This document shows positions 1 through 8,074 of a DNA stretch of 64,000 nucleotides, in pieces. Below the pieces are notes generated by a model. The model made no database searches. It was not told the origin of the DNA and saw only the letters and a list, made by a program, of their open reading frames with translations. Made by a program: the position numbers and the translations under genes. The DNA comes from Parastagonospora avenae f. sp. tritici 18332-5 (lineage: Eukaryota; Ascomycota; Dothideomycetes; Pleosporales; Phaeosphaeriaceae). Every line of letters begins with the position of its first letter. Position 1 is the first letter of the stretch. The stretch is from the NCBI GenBank assembly GCA_022559985.1, contig JAFJTR010000007.1, positions 496,001-560,000 on the forward strand. Direction: 5' to 3'.

Positions 1-517
1 GATACAAATCCTTTTCCCACTCTCGAAAGTTCCATCTCTCGCTGCACCATTGTTCCTTGGGTGTCAGTGCAGGACGTCGACGTTGACGTGTCTTGCCAAC
101 CCCGCCAATCGAGACGGAGCTCCCACACGTCATTATCCCGTGCGCCGGATCGTCGAGCCCCAGCGACTTGTATAGCGTCAGCGAGTCGCGCCAGACCATC
201 TCCATCTTATCTCCCACTTGCAGCCGTCTTTGCGGCCGCGGTCGAGTGAAGGACCAACGTATCCCATCTGAAGCGGTCCTTTATTAGGTCTTGGTCTTCC
301 CACTACTTCGAGACACTGCCTCCTTGTTTGAAGTTGTCACGCCTGGACGCGCAACGTGGACAAAGAACCGAGATCGGAACGCGCCTTGTCTGTTTCCACC
401 TGCGCGCATATCTCCACCACGAGTCTGATCAGTGATTTGGGGTGGAAGAGAAGGCCTCAAGAGAACAACATCACAAGAGCTGTGATCGAGTTTGAAGAAG
501 TGTAGTACAACGCCATC
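1..517. other. Upstream region of the first gene
   Basis: No convincing coding exon is visible on either strand; the short open frames overlap each other without codon structure or recognisable motifs. A CCAAT box lies near 105-109. The stretch is best read as promoter and 5' leader of the gene starting at 518. Confidence 0.45.
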
Positions 518-1842
518 ATGCATGACAACCGGCCACCAAGGGGTCCTAGACAGACGGGACGGTCTTCATCGTACAGCCAACCCATGGATTCTATCGCTTC
601 GCCTAGCAGGCAGCAACACTCGGAAGGTAGGTTCGTGCTCAGGTGTTCGTCCTGCTTCTTCGTGGAGGCAGCCGTGTTCCTTCAGGCTCAGCTTCATTGA
701 ATGCATGCTTACATGTAATCTTCACAGAATCATGGGTCGAGATCGGATCGGGCCCTTCGTCAGCCTCACTTTCCTCTGCCACCGACGAGATCATCACCAC
801 TGGCCTCACAGTCCAGCACGACTCGAACCTACATCGGCGGCCGAGGCGCGCGAGAGGCGGTGGTCAGTTCTCAATCGGCACTGGACATAGGGTATCCAAC
901 GCCGGAGACAACAGCAGTCAAGAGGAATACGAAGAGAGCGAGAGTGAATCGGACAGGGTGATGACGTCCTCGAATGAGGGTCTCGGTCCGTCTCCCCTCA
1001 GGCACGAAGTCAACCGCGCATCTCGGAGCCCCCTGTCAGTCGCCTCGTCTGAGACCATGTCAGAAAGGGAAGAGGATGATGACGACGACGACGAGAACGC
1101 AACGGCAGTCAATTATCCAAGATCACGCCGGCAATTTGAGCCGCGGCCAAACGCCTTTTCGCACCCAAGCAATCAGCAGCCCATACGCTCACAGTCCGGC
1201 ACTGTCTACCCACCTCGCTGTGGCCCGACACGGCCATCTGCATCAGTGCGGCAACAGTCATATCCCCAACACCCCCCCATTGATGCAGCGCCTGATCACG
1301 ACGAAGCATTGCGCGCCAGTCTGTCCACACTCCTATCCGCTGCCGCTGCTGTGCGAGGCCTCCCCAAACCAGGCCAGCCTCGTACACAGCAGCATGGATC
1401 ATCTCGCATCGACCCCACGACACTTCGTCTCGTACCCGAGTCAGTAGCACTAGGTGATGTCCTGGAGGAGTCTTCTGTTGCGCCTTCTTCGCCAAGCAGC
1501 AGTCCGTCTGAGAAGTCGAAGCGCAAGGAAATGCGAAGCAGCAGCAAAGACCGCCGCAACGTGAAGAAAGCACGAAGAACCGGCCCCGTCATCGAGGAGA
1601 TCAGCCCCACGCTGCTCACCTGGGTCGTATCAGCCGGTGTTGTGGTCCTTGTGAGCGCCTTGAGCTTCTCGGCTGGCTACGTTGTCGGCAAAGAGTCTGG
1701 CCACGCCGAAGCCATGGGCCAAATGGGTGCTGCTGGCGCCGAGGCGGGTAGCTGCGCACGCGAAGCAGCGTCCAGCGTGAAAGGAACAGGCTTGGGTCTG
1801 CGCAAGCTTCGATGGACTGGCGGTGCTGGTATCCGCGCTTGA
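518..1842 (+). CDS. Unknown protein with a C-terminal transmembrane segment
   Basis: Two exons: 518-626 and 728-1842. The 101-bp intron (donor GTAGGT, acceptor CACAG) joins phase 1 to phase 1, giving a 407-residue protein. I do not recognise the family. The N-terminal three quarters are low-complexity and Ser/Pro/Arg-rich with an acidic patch (EEDDDDDDEN). A basic stretch (KSKRKEMRSSSKDRRNVKKARR) precedes one hydrophobic segment (LLTWVVSAGVVVLVSALSF) about 55-75 residues from the end, followed by GYVVGKE and an Ala/Gly-rich tail. This suggests a membrane-anchored protein with a long disordered cytosolic part, but compartment and function are not shown. The start at 518 was chosen because it places exon 1 in frame with exon 2; the ATG at 643 lies inside the intron. 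Confidence 0.75.
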
Positions 1843-2306
1843 ATTATGATGAGTTATGGGTAACGGAAAACTTATTTCTGGCTTAGCGAATCATTCAAAT
1901 CGGGTATCGAGCGAGCACACATGGAATAGCATAGGTGGGATCATCGGCGTTTGTTTACTCTTCTTTGCATGGTTTAGCGCTTCATGGATTAGCTTCGGCA
2001 TAATGATAGGATGGGATTTGGCGTTCGTGGGATGGTAGCATAAGGAGTTATGGATATGACTCCATTCAAATTCAAGACATTATTAGTAAAGTAAATTGAT
2101 ATTTCTATTCCAGAAGGCCAGTGTGTAAGCATTCAGAGAGTGACGTGACACTCTCCAGTATTCGAAACATTCCGTGCACTGCAATGATTCCCGTACCAGT
2201 CCAGTCCTTTCCCTAGGCAGACCACTCCATCGCACTCCAGCTATGCCTGTCAAATCACATTAGCTCCCATCGCCCACCCCGAAGTCTGACACGTACTCAC
2301 CAGCTT
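1843..2306. other. Convergent 3' region with a probable 3'-UTR intron
   Basis: No gene body is seen. On the minus strand a canonical intron can be drawn at 2247-2300 (donor GTGAGT, branch-like GCTAAT, acceptor GACAG). It begins six bases after the stop codon of the small secreted protein gene at 2307, so it would lie in that gene's 3' UTR. Confidence 0.4.
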
Positions 2307-2441
2307 CTACTCCTTGCCAACCACGACGTGACCACGCGTGTTCTCGATGCCGCGCGAGTCCTTGGGCCTGCAGCCTAGGATGCCAATCGAGCAGCCCTCC
2401 CGACCGTTGGCCTGGACGACGACGGCGAGGACAAAGAGCAT
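2307..2441 (-). CDS. Small secreted protein, start region apparently frameshifted
   Basis: As it stands the frame opens at an internal ATG (2439-2441) and encodes 44 residues: a hydrophobic start (MLFVLAVVVQANG) followed by a short mature part with two cysteines (EGCSIGILGC) and a stop at 2307-2309. The same frame remains open upstream and reads EHLTPALTSII, which matches the pattern of the signal peptides of the two neighbours (MKFLTTAIVMTALIF and MKLLLTVMITATAF). A well-placed ATG at 2474-2476 (CCACC context) is in another frame and hits a stop after seven codons. One extra base just after that ATG would restore a full signal peptide. It is therefore either a broken paralogue, a sequencing error, or a gene that uses the internal start. 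Confidence 0.5.
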   Translation of the reverse strand: MLFVLAVVVQANGREGCSIGILGCRPKDSRGIENTRGHVVVGKE

Positions 2442-2476
2442 GATGATGGAGGTTAGAGCGGGTGTGAGATGTTCAT

Positions 2477-3061
2477 GGTGGCGGAGTTGGTTGACTTGCT
2501 CGGTTTAATATATGAGTGGTACGGGAGGGATGAGGGCTGACTTTAGAGGTAGAGATATACTTGGATAGGTGTAGTCGATGTCGTTGTATTTGTTAGGGAT
2601 GGAGTCGGTGCGAGGGCTTCGTGCGCGTAGATAGTGAAGTGGGTCTATGTTGAAAGACATGTTGCTCCGTGGCACGGGTAAGATTCACGAACGTTTGCAG
2701 CTCTCTTCTGACATGAGGAGAGGTCAGAGCGGCACGGCTGCGAGCACGGGATTTCGTTTGTATGCATCGAGGTCACTCGGTGTCAATAAAAAGAATCGCT
2801 TAGGCGAAGATGAGATAGTGGTCAATCGGGTTGTGTTTCCAGACGTCTAAAACCTCAATCTCGAGGACCGAACAAATCTCACAAACTTATTTGACCTCCT
2901 GAAACTCCATTTTCTTCCTACTGGTCGTTTTTCCGCCTTCCAATCCATAGAGAGCGACCGATATCCGCTCTCTTCACCTCTTGTGGTCACCTGCCGCACC
3001 AAAATCAGCCAAGTTCCAGACACTCGAAAGCAAGACCACTCGCCGTATCGTCGCCCCAGCT
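2477..3061. other. Spacer between secreted protein genes
   Basis: It should contain the promoter of the minus-strand gene below it. A plus-strand open frame at 2647-2850 has no recognisable features, and I see no other gene. Confidence 0.4.
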
Positions 3062-3259
3062 CTACCCTTTGGTGTCTCCAACAGCCTTGAACTTGGCAGC
3101 CTCGCTGTCGTAGACGAACTGGAAGCGCTTGCCTAGGGCCGACCCCTCAGCACGGCAGGGCTCGAACGGACAAGGACACGAAAGATGCGCTGGGCATTTG
3201 GCCTCGGCGGTGACGCCAAAGGCGGTGGCGGTGATCATGACTGTGAGGAGGAGCTTCAT
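3062..3259 (-). CDS. Small secreted cysteine-containing protein
   Basis: 65 residues. The signal peptide (MKLLLTVMITATAFGVTAEA) is followed by a cysteine cluster (KCPAHLSCPCPFEPCRAEG, four Cys) and a short polar tail ending at 3062. The longer frame starting at 3277 is rejected because a 53-bp intron with GTGAGT donor and GCGCAG acceptor (3268-3320) ends nine bases upstream of this ATG, and the ATG has an ACCAAAATG context. The protein shares its signal-peptide style, size and orientation with the frames at 2307 and 3973, so the three look like diverged tandem copies. Small secreted cysteine-containing proteins of this kind are often effector candidates in plant-associated Dothideomycetes; that role is only an inference. 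Confidence 0.65.
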   Translation of the reverse strand: MKLLLTVMITATAFGVTAEAKCPAHLSCPCPFEPCRAEGSALGKRFQFVYDSEAAKFKAVGDTKG

Positions 3260-3267
3260 TTTGGTAG

Positions 3268-3320
3268 CTGCGCGCAAATCAGCAATGCGGCGAATGCGCG
3301 GATAGTGTAGTGAGACTCAC
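3268..3320 (-). other. Probable 5'-UTR intron of the small secreted protein gene
   Basis: Read on the minus strand this has donor GTGAGT and acceptor GCGCAG, 53 bp, just upstream of the ATG at 3257-3259. It explains why the longer upstream open frame should not be used as the start. Confidence 0.5.
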
Positions 3321-3972
3321 AGGCGGATGTATTGTGTAGGAGGCTTCCTGGGTGTTGTGCTTGAAGTGGATGGGATATTTTTGTCTGATTTGTGTGTGAG
3401 AGGTTGTGAGAGAAGCTTGAAAGGCGAGCCTTGAGAGATCATATATTAGTGGATACTTGCAAACGGGGAAGTGGTGAAACGCCGCGGTGAAGTCGCTTTG
3501 CTCTTGTCTGTGCGTAGCACCAATGCTCTGACACTGTTTGTTGGTGACACGAGCCGTCCCCTGTGCGTTTGTTCCTTTTGACAACATGTAAAACTGCTTT
3601 GTCAGATTGACGGTCGATCTAGTGAAGATCGTCTTGATCCTGTTGTTCAGTTGTCACAATCTAGAAGCGATATTTCGGCAGTGCGATGGGGCTGTAAGAA
3701 TAATAAAGCCAATCGTGCCCTGTATACTCTGAAGTCTATATATCTGCCGAGCTTCGTCTGTGCGTGCTCATCTTCCTGTGCTTATTCAATGAGAAAGGCA
3801 TATATCTTGGCTCCTTGTCGTCGACAGACTGCCTGTCTTGCCGTATAGCGCACAGCACATGTTGAGAAGATACATATAACTACACACGAACAAGTCTCAT
3901 TGATCCGAATTGGCTTTCCTCTAGTATTCTCCGTCAGTCGACCAGATGTGACTTATTGGGAGAAAATATGAC
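3321..3972. other. Intergenic region between two secreted protein genes
   Basis: No gene is seen; the short minus frame at 3279-3587 is interrupted by the 5'-UTR intron and has no motif. The right end carries a possible 3' intron of the gene at 3973: GTGAGT overlaps its stop, a GACTGAC branch-like element follows, then CTAG. Confidence 0.35.
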
Positions 3973-4164
3973 TCACCATATTCTCCTCGACATGTGGTCT
4001 TTAGCGACTTCAGTCTCCTTGGCCTCAACACTCTCTACAACCTCGTTCTGCGAGGGGAAAGTGCACTCCTTCAAGTGATTACAGACCTCTGGTGGACAAT
4101 GGGCCTGAACAGTCATGGCGAAGATGAGGGCAGTCATAACGATGGCAGTAGTGAGGAACTTCAT
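3973..4164 (-). CDS. Small secreted cysteine-containing protein
   Basis: 63 residues. The signal peptide (MKFLTTAIVMTALIFAMTVQA) is followed by HCPPEVCNHLKECTFP with three cysteines and a Glu/Val/Lys-rich polar tail. The TGA stop lies inside a perfect GTGAGT donor, so if the message is spliced there (about 56 bp, acceptor CTAG) the protein would lose only its last residue. It is the third member of the tandem group with the genes at 2307 and 3062. No known domain was recognised. Confidence 0.6.
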   Translation of the reverse strand: MKFLTTAIVMTALIFAMTVQAHCPPEVCNHLKECTFPSQNEVVESVEAKETEVAKDHMSRRIW

Positions 4165-4546
4165 TTCGATGTGTTGTGGACTGAGTGAGGTCAGCTAAGA
4201 TTTTGTGGCTTGGGTGTCGCTCTAAGTTCATCACGCGCGGGTACGGTGGTGATTCTATATAGGCTGCTGTGTAGCACATCAACTAATATTTGAAGAGCTT
4301 GGAACTTCGATCAGTGACACGTAGTACCCCTGAGTTCCCCAGTGATGGTCGAATTATGGTGTGGACGTACGCAGTCGGTCGCACTGGTATTGCCAGATAC
4401 ATAGAAAACTTCAAGTCAGTCACTCGTCTAGTGCGATGTTCCCGGGACAAATTTCGAAGAGGATGTACTGCTGAATGTAAACACCAATTTTGTTCTTGGT
4501 AGATAATAGTTTACCAAAGTTGTGATATTATACATAGTCTATGACC
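4165..4546. other. Promoter of the small secreted protein gene and 3' flank of RAD17
   Basis: On the minus strand a tentative 5'-UTR intron ends with GCTGACCTCACTCAG shortly upstream of the ATG at 4164, paralleling the neighbour. Nothing else was recognised. Confidence 0.35.
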
Positions 4547-7177
4547 TCAATCCTCTATGTCGTCATCACTGAGCATCAGGCTCGCGCCGTTCTCGACCAG
4601 CCCGGGTATTGCTGACTCTTCGCCCTCTGTCTTCACTGCAATCCGGACTCTCTGTTTCTTGGGCGATTGTCCGGCAGGTTTGTCGGTGGCCCATTGCTCT
4701 TGCTCGCCTACGCCGACTTCCTCTAGATTGTCGTCCTCCTCACCTGGGTCGCCTCCGACTCCACTTCCCGTGAACATTGTAATCTTCTGTATTTCACGGA
4801 TCGTGGTTGCCGTGGATGGTGATGGCATTCGTGATTTGCGCAGTATGGTGATGAGGTATGGAAGACGTTCAAGGAGCATCTCATATCGTGCAGAACCGCC
4901 ACTACCGAGGAGTACAGAAGGTAGCGATTCCTCAGATGTAGAGCTCGAAGCTTGATTACACGAAGGCTGCGAAAACGTTGCATTCTTCCTCCATGTTTCG
5001 ACGCCACCGGGGGGCATGGAGAACTTCGGTGCGAAAGGCCCTGGCGTCAGAAGGTCGCCGCGCTGAGCACGTGACACCCACATCTCCAGCATGTCACTAA
5101 TCTCTTCCTGCTGCTTCCAGATTCGCAGCGAGGCTGGATAATACATGACGAAAGCGCTACCTTTTGACGCACCAGTTCCCGCTCCCTGGCCCTTGGCTTT
5201 CATGCCCATGATTCCGGGTGGCGGCTGTAATCGTTTGACAGGACTTGGCAGATTGAAAAGAAGACCGCGTACACTGGTTTGGAAGCACATCTCGTCTTGT
5301 CGCAAATTGTCCGCACTCGTGCCCTGAATGTTGCGTCTACCAGAGCCTGCACCGAAGCGGTCCGGTGACAGCAAGTCAGTGTCTGACAGTGACTCTATGC
5401 ATCCCTCTATCGACTCCATAGTTTCCTCGCCATCCGCACCACCACAAGAAAGCACGTAATTCTCATGCAAGGCTGCAACGAACGTCTGAGTGTCAGTGCC
5501 CAACTCATCGATAAGAGTGTCCATGTTGACTTCGGTCGCTTTCGGCCTTCGGCGTTCAGGGAACCAGTTTGGTGGTTGCGGCGCGGGCGCTTCTGTGGTT
5601 TCGGAGAGGCGCTTATTGTAGACAACACGGCCAACAGCGTGAAAGATGCCCAGAGTGCTTTCGCGCTGTGTTACCAGCTCGAGTGTCTCTCGTTCCATCT
5701 TCGTTATTGGTACATCTTTCGGCCCCTTCTTCTTCGCAAAGTTGACTTTTGCGCCCCATCCTTCAGCATCGTCGCCTCGCAAACAGAGGAACTCTAGGGA
5801 GGATGCCGCACTTCGGATATCCCCTAGCTCTGCGAGTTGTTGTATGACTTGAGGGCCAACCGTCATTCTTCGTCCGGACTTCCGTGCTTCCTTTATCACC
5901 ATGAGATCGAGTGCCTTTGTCATAAAAGTGTTCGCGATAGGATTGAAGTCGATGACGGACACTCCCGGGTGTGTCAAGATCTCGGGTCCTAGCAACCTAT
6001 GCGCAGTGAAGCTATCGGCAGCGGCCGTATTCGTGGACAGCAAGGTCTCGGAGATGATCATGACAATGGGTGTTACTGACTGCACGGTGTCAACTTGGCT
6101 GGAGAAGAACGCAGTGGCCGATAGGGTATTCGCAGCGAGGTAGTTGAGCACTGAAGACCGGAAAGACTGTACTGCTGAGGATGCACGAGCGAATGTATTC
6201 GGAAATTCCTCTACAAGGACCAGCTGCTTTTGCCTGCTGCCAGAACTGCTGGCTGCTGGTGGTGCGACATTTCGTGAAGGCTCATCGAACACGAGGCTAC
6301 CAAATGCGCCAGCCCTCCCGACGAAGTCGTCGAACTGCGCAGTGGCGGACATGAAGCCTTCGGGGCCAGCGATTGAGCTCGTGGGGTTCTTCCACTCATG
6401 CATATCGATCCCTAGCTCTTTAGCAAGTAGAGACATGGTTGTGGTCTTTCCACTGCCAGCAGGACCCTTGAGGAGGAGCAGTCTCTTGCGCCCTCGGCCG
6501 CTGAAGACATCCTCGAGCCATGTTCTGACGTCGAAAACTTTCTTCTTGTGTACTGCCAATTCTTCCAGGGAAACCGGGCCGTACTTCTCAGTCCATGGAC
6601 GCCTGTCTATCGTATCTTCGCGGACGGTCTGGGAGGAGGGGGGCGTGCTGTGGGGCGTGCTGCGAGCACCGCTTGCTGTTCGCAAGAACTTCTGTCTCCC
6701 TTTCGCAGCAGCATCGTTGCCTGTAGCGGCTCCCGGATTGGCACGTTTACGGACGGGTAGCGTGGTGGACGGCTTCACAGAGCGATCGTCGCCCGAGCTG
6801 TCGAAAATGTCGTCTACATCTTCGAGCGGTGTGGCAGCCTTCTCCGGACTCGGTGTAGGCTGGAGCGACCGGGTCCGGGGCACGTTGCTGAAGAAGGATG
6901 TGATGGGCTTGTGTATTGCCTTGGGCTTCCCGGGCGAATTTTTGGGCTTCCCAGGCGATTTAGCTGGAGATTTCTGGGTAGATGGCGCCGGGATTTTGGG
7001 TGAAGCTGCACGTCGCGCCTTGGTACGGGGAGCGTTCGCTTCTCCACGCGCCCCGTCGGTGAGGCTCAGTAGCGTGCCCCTCTTAGGCCGCCTCAGAGGC
7101 GGTGAATGTGATGCATCCTCTTCAGAATCGGACGAGAGTACGACCGGTTGCTTCCGCGCCGCTCTTGGCTTACCCAT
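4547..7177 (-). CDS. RAD17: Checkpoint clamp loader subunit Rad17 (Rad24 in budding yeast)
   Basis: Single exon, 876 residues. In the known family this AAA+ ATPase pairs with RFC2-5 and loads the 9-1-1 clamp onto damaged DNA in the nucleus to start checkpoint signalling. Visible features: a basic, disordered N-terminus with a PIP-like ITSFF (residues 92-96, lacking the usual Gln); the family entry motif RRPWTEKYGP (about 192-201); Walker A GPAGSGKTTT (238-247); and a Walker B-like LVLVEEFPN (about 319-327). The C-terminal half has the usual length and ends in an acidic tail (LSDDDIED). The start is the first ATG of the long frame, and no intron is needed. It is divergent from the coiled-coil gene at 8075 across about 0.9 kb. 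A long plus-strand frame at 6144-7196 is an antisense shadow. Confidence 0.93.
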   Translation of the reverse strand: MGKPRAARKQPVVLSSDSEEDASHSPPLRRPKRGTLLSLTDGARGEANAPRTKARRAASPKIPAPSTQKSPAKSPGKPKNSPGKPKAIHKPITSFFSNVPRTRSLQPTPSPEKAATPLEDVDDIFDSSGDDRSVKPSTTLPVRKRANPGAATGNDAAAKGRQKFLRTASGARSTPHSTPPSSQTVREDTIDRRPWTEKYGPVSLEELAVHKKKVFDVRTWLEDVFSGRGRKRLLLLKGPAGSGKTTTMSLLAKELGIDMHEWKNPTSSIAGPEGFMSATAQFDDFVGRAGAFGSLVFDEPSRNVAPPAASSSGSRQKQLVLVEEFPNTFARASSAVQSFRSSVLNYLAANTLSATAFFSSQVDTVQSVTPIVMIISETLLSTNTAAADSFTAHRLLGPEILTHPGVSVIDFNPIANTFMTKALDLMVIKEARKSGRRMTVGPQVIQQLAELGDIRSAASSLEFLCLRGDDAEGWGAKVNFAKKKGPKDVPITKMERETLELVTQRESTLGIFHAVGRVVYNKRLSETTEAPAPQPPNWFPERRRPKATEVNMDTLIDELGTDTQTFVAALHENYVLSCGGADGEETMESIEGCIESLSDTDLLSPDRFGAGSGRRNIQGTSADNLRQDEMCFQTSVRGLLFNLPSPVKRLQPPPGIMGMKAKGQGAGTGASKGSAFVMYYPASLRIWKQQEEISDMLEMWVSRAQRGDLLTPGPFAPKFSMPPGGVETWRKNATFSQPSCNQASSSTSEESLPSVLLGSGGSARYEMLLERLPYLITILRKSRMPSPSTATTIREIQKITMFTGSGVGGDPGEEDDNLEEVGVGEQEQWATDKPAGQSPKKQRVRIAVKTEGEESAIPGLVENGASLMLSDDDIED

Positions 7178-8074
7178 TGCAGCCCGAGATGATTGATCTG
7201 GGCAATTTTCGGCAGCAAATTGTCATTCTCAGGTTCTGCAGCCAGTCGTGGTCGAGGCCGTGGTAGTGGTCGCAAGCCGATGTCGTGCGTCGGAACGTAA
7301 GTTTAGCCGGCAAGACGACACGCGCGGTCACCTGACCATACACGATGTCTTAGCCGCAGATCAGCCCTCAAAGCTGTGCGTCCAGTAAAGTGCTTTCACT
7401 CACCGCTGCCCGCATCGCTACCCGCTCCCGACGCTAAGGCGCCCATTTCGAGGCTTATGCGGGCCGGGGGCGTGCATCCGCCTCGTTGCACCCGTGGACG
7501 AATCGAAAAGCGACAACGCACGTCTTGCATGCAGGAGCTCAAAATTTCATCACGGCCACAGTCATCGCGTGCCCATATTTGCTGTCCCTATCTTCAAGTA
7601 TAATACGATTCTCCTCTCCAGATCATTGCTCACGATCTTCTGCAGTGCTAGTCGTCCTCGTGGCTCAATTGACGAGGAATGAAGCAAGCTCTGCGACTGA
7701 GCAGACTCCACGTGCTGCAAGGCTAGAGATGAAGGCCCGAGGCGTCTCACTTGGGGGGGTGGGCATTGTAGATTAGTTCGCTCAGTCCTCGATGAGCTGG
7801 CACCTCCCTGTCAGCATGTCATTGGACCAACCTGCGTTTCTGACCCGTGCCATCACAATGCGCAGCACCCCAACCTCTGTTCTATATAGCGCATAATGCG
7901 CGTGTTTGTTGTCTTGTACATGTTCTCCCGTCATTGTGCCACGCAAGCAGGCCGACAGCCCTGTCTTCGCGACTGATTGAACTTTCTCTTTAATGGCACG
8001 TAGCGGTTGCTAACAGTGCTCGGTCATTCTGTCGCGTTCCAAGGTTATAAGCAAGAATCATCTTCGTTGACAAG
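7178..8074. promoter_or_regulatory. Bidirectional promoter region between RAD17 and the coiled-coil gene
   Basis: 897 bp between divergent start codons with no convincing exon. A TATA-like CTATATAG lies near 7882-7889, and a purine/pyrimidine-biased leader precedes the ATG at 8075. Exact transcription starts cannot be placed. Confidence 0.4.

Noticed and set aside
6144..7196. Plus-strand open frame of 350 codons opposite RAD17
   Set aside because: It is the antisense of a gene with clear Rad17 motifs; the frame has no domain and arises from codon bias of the real gene.
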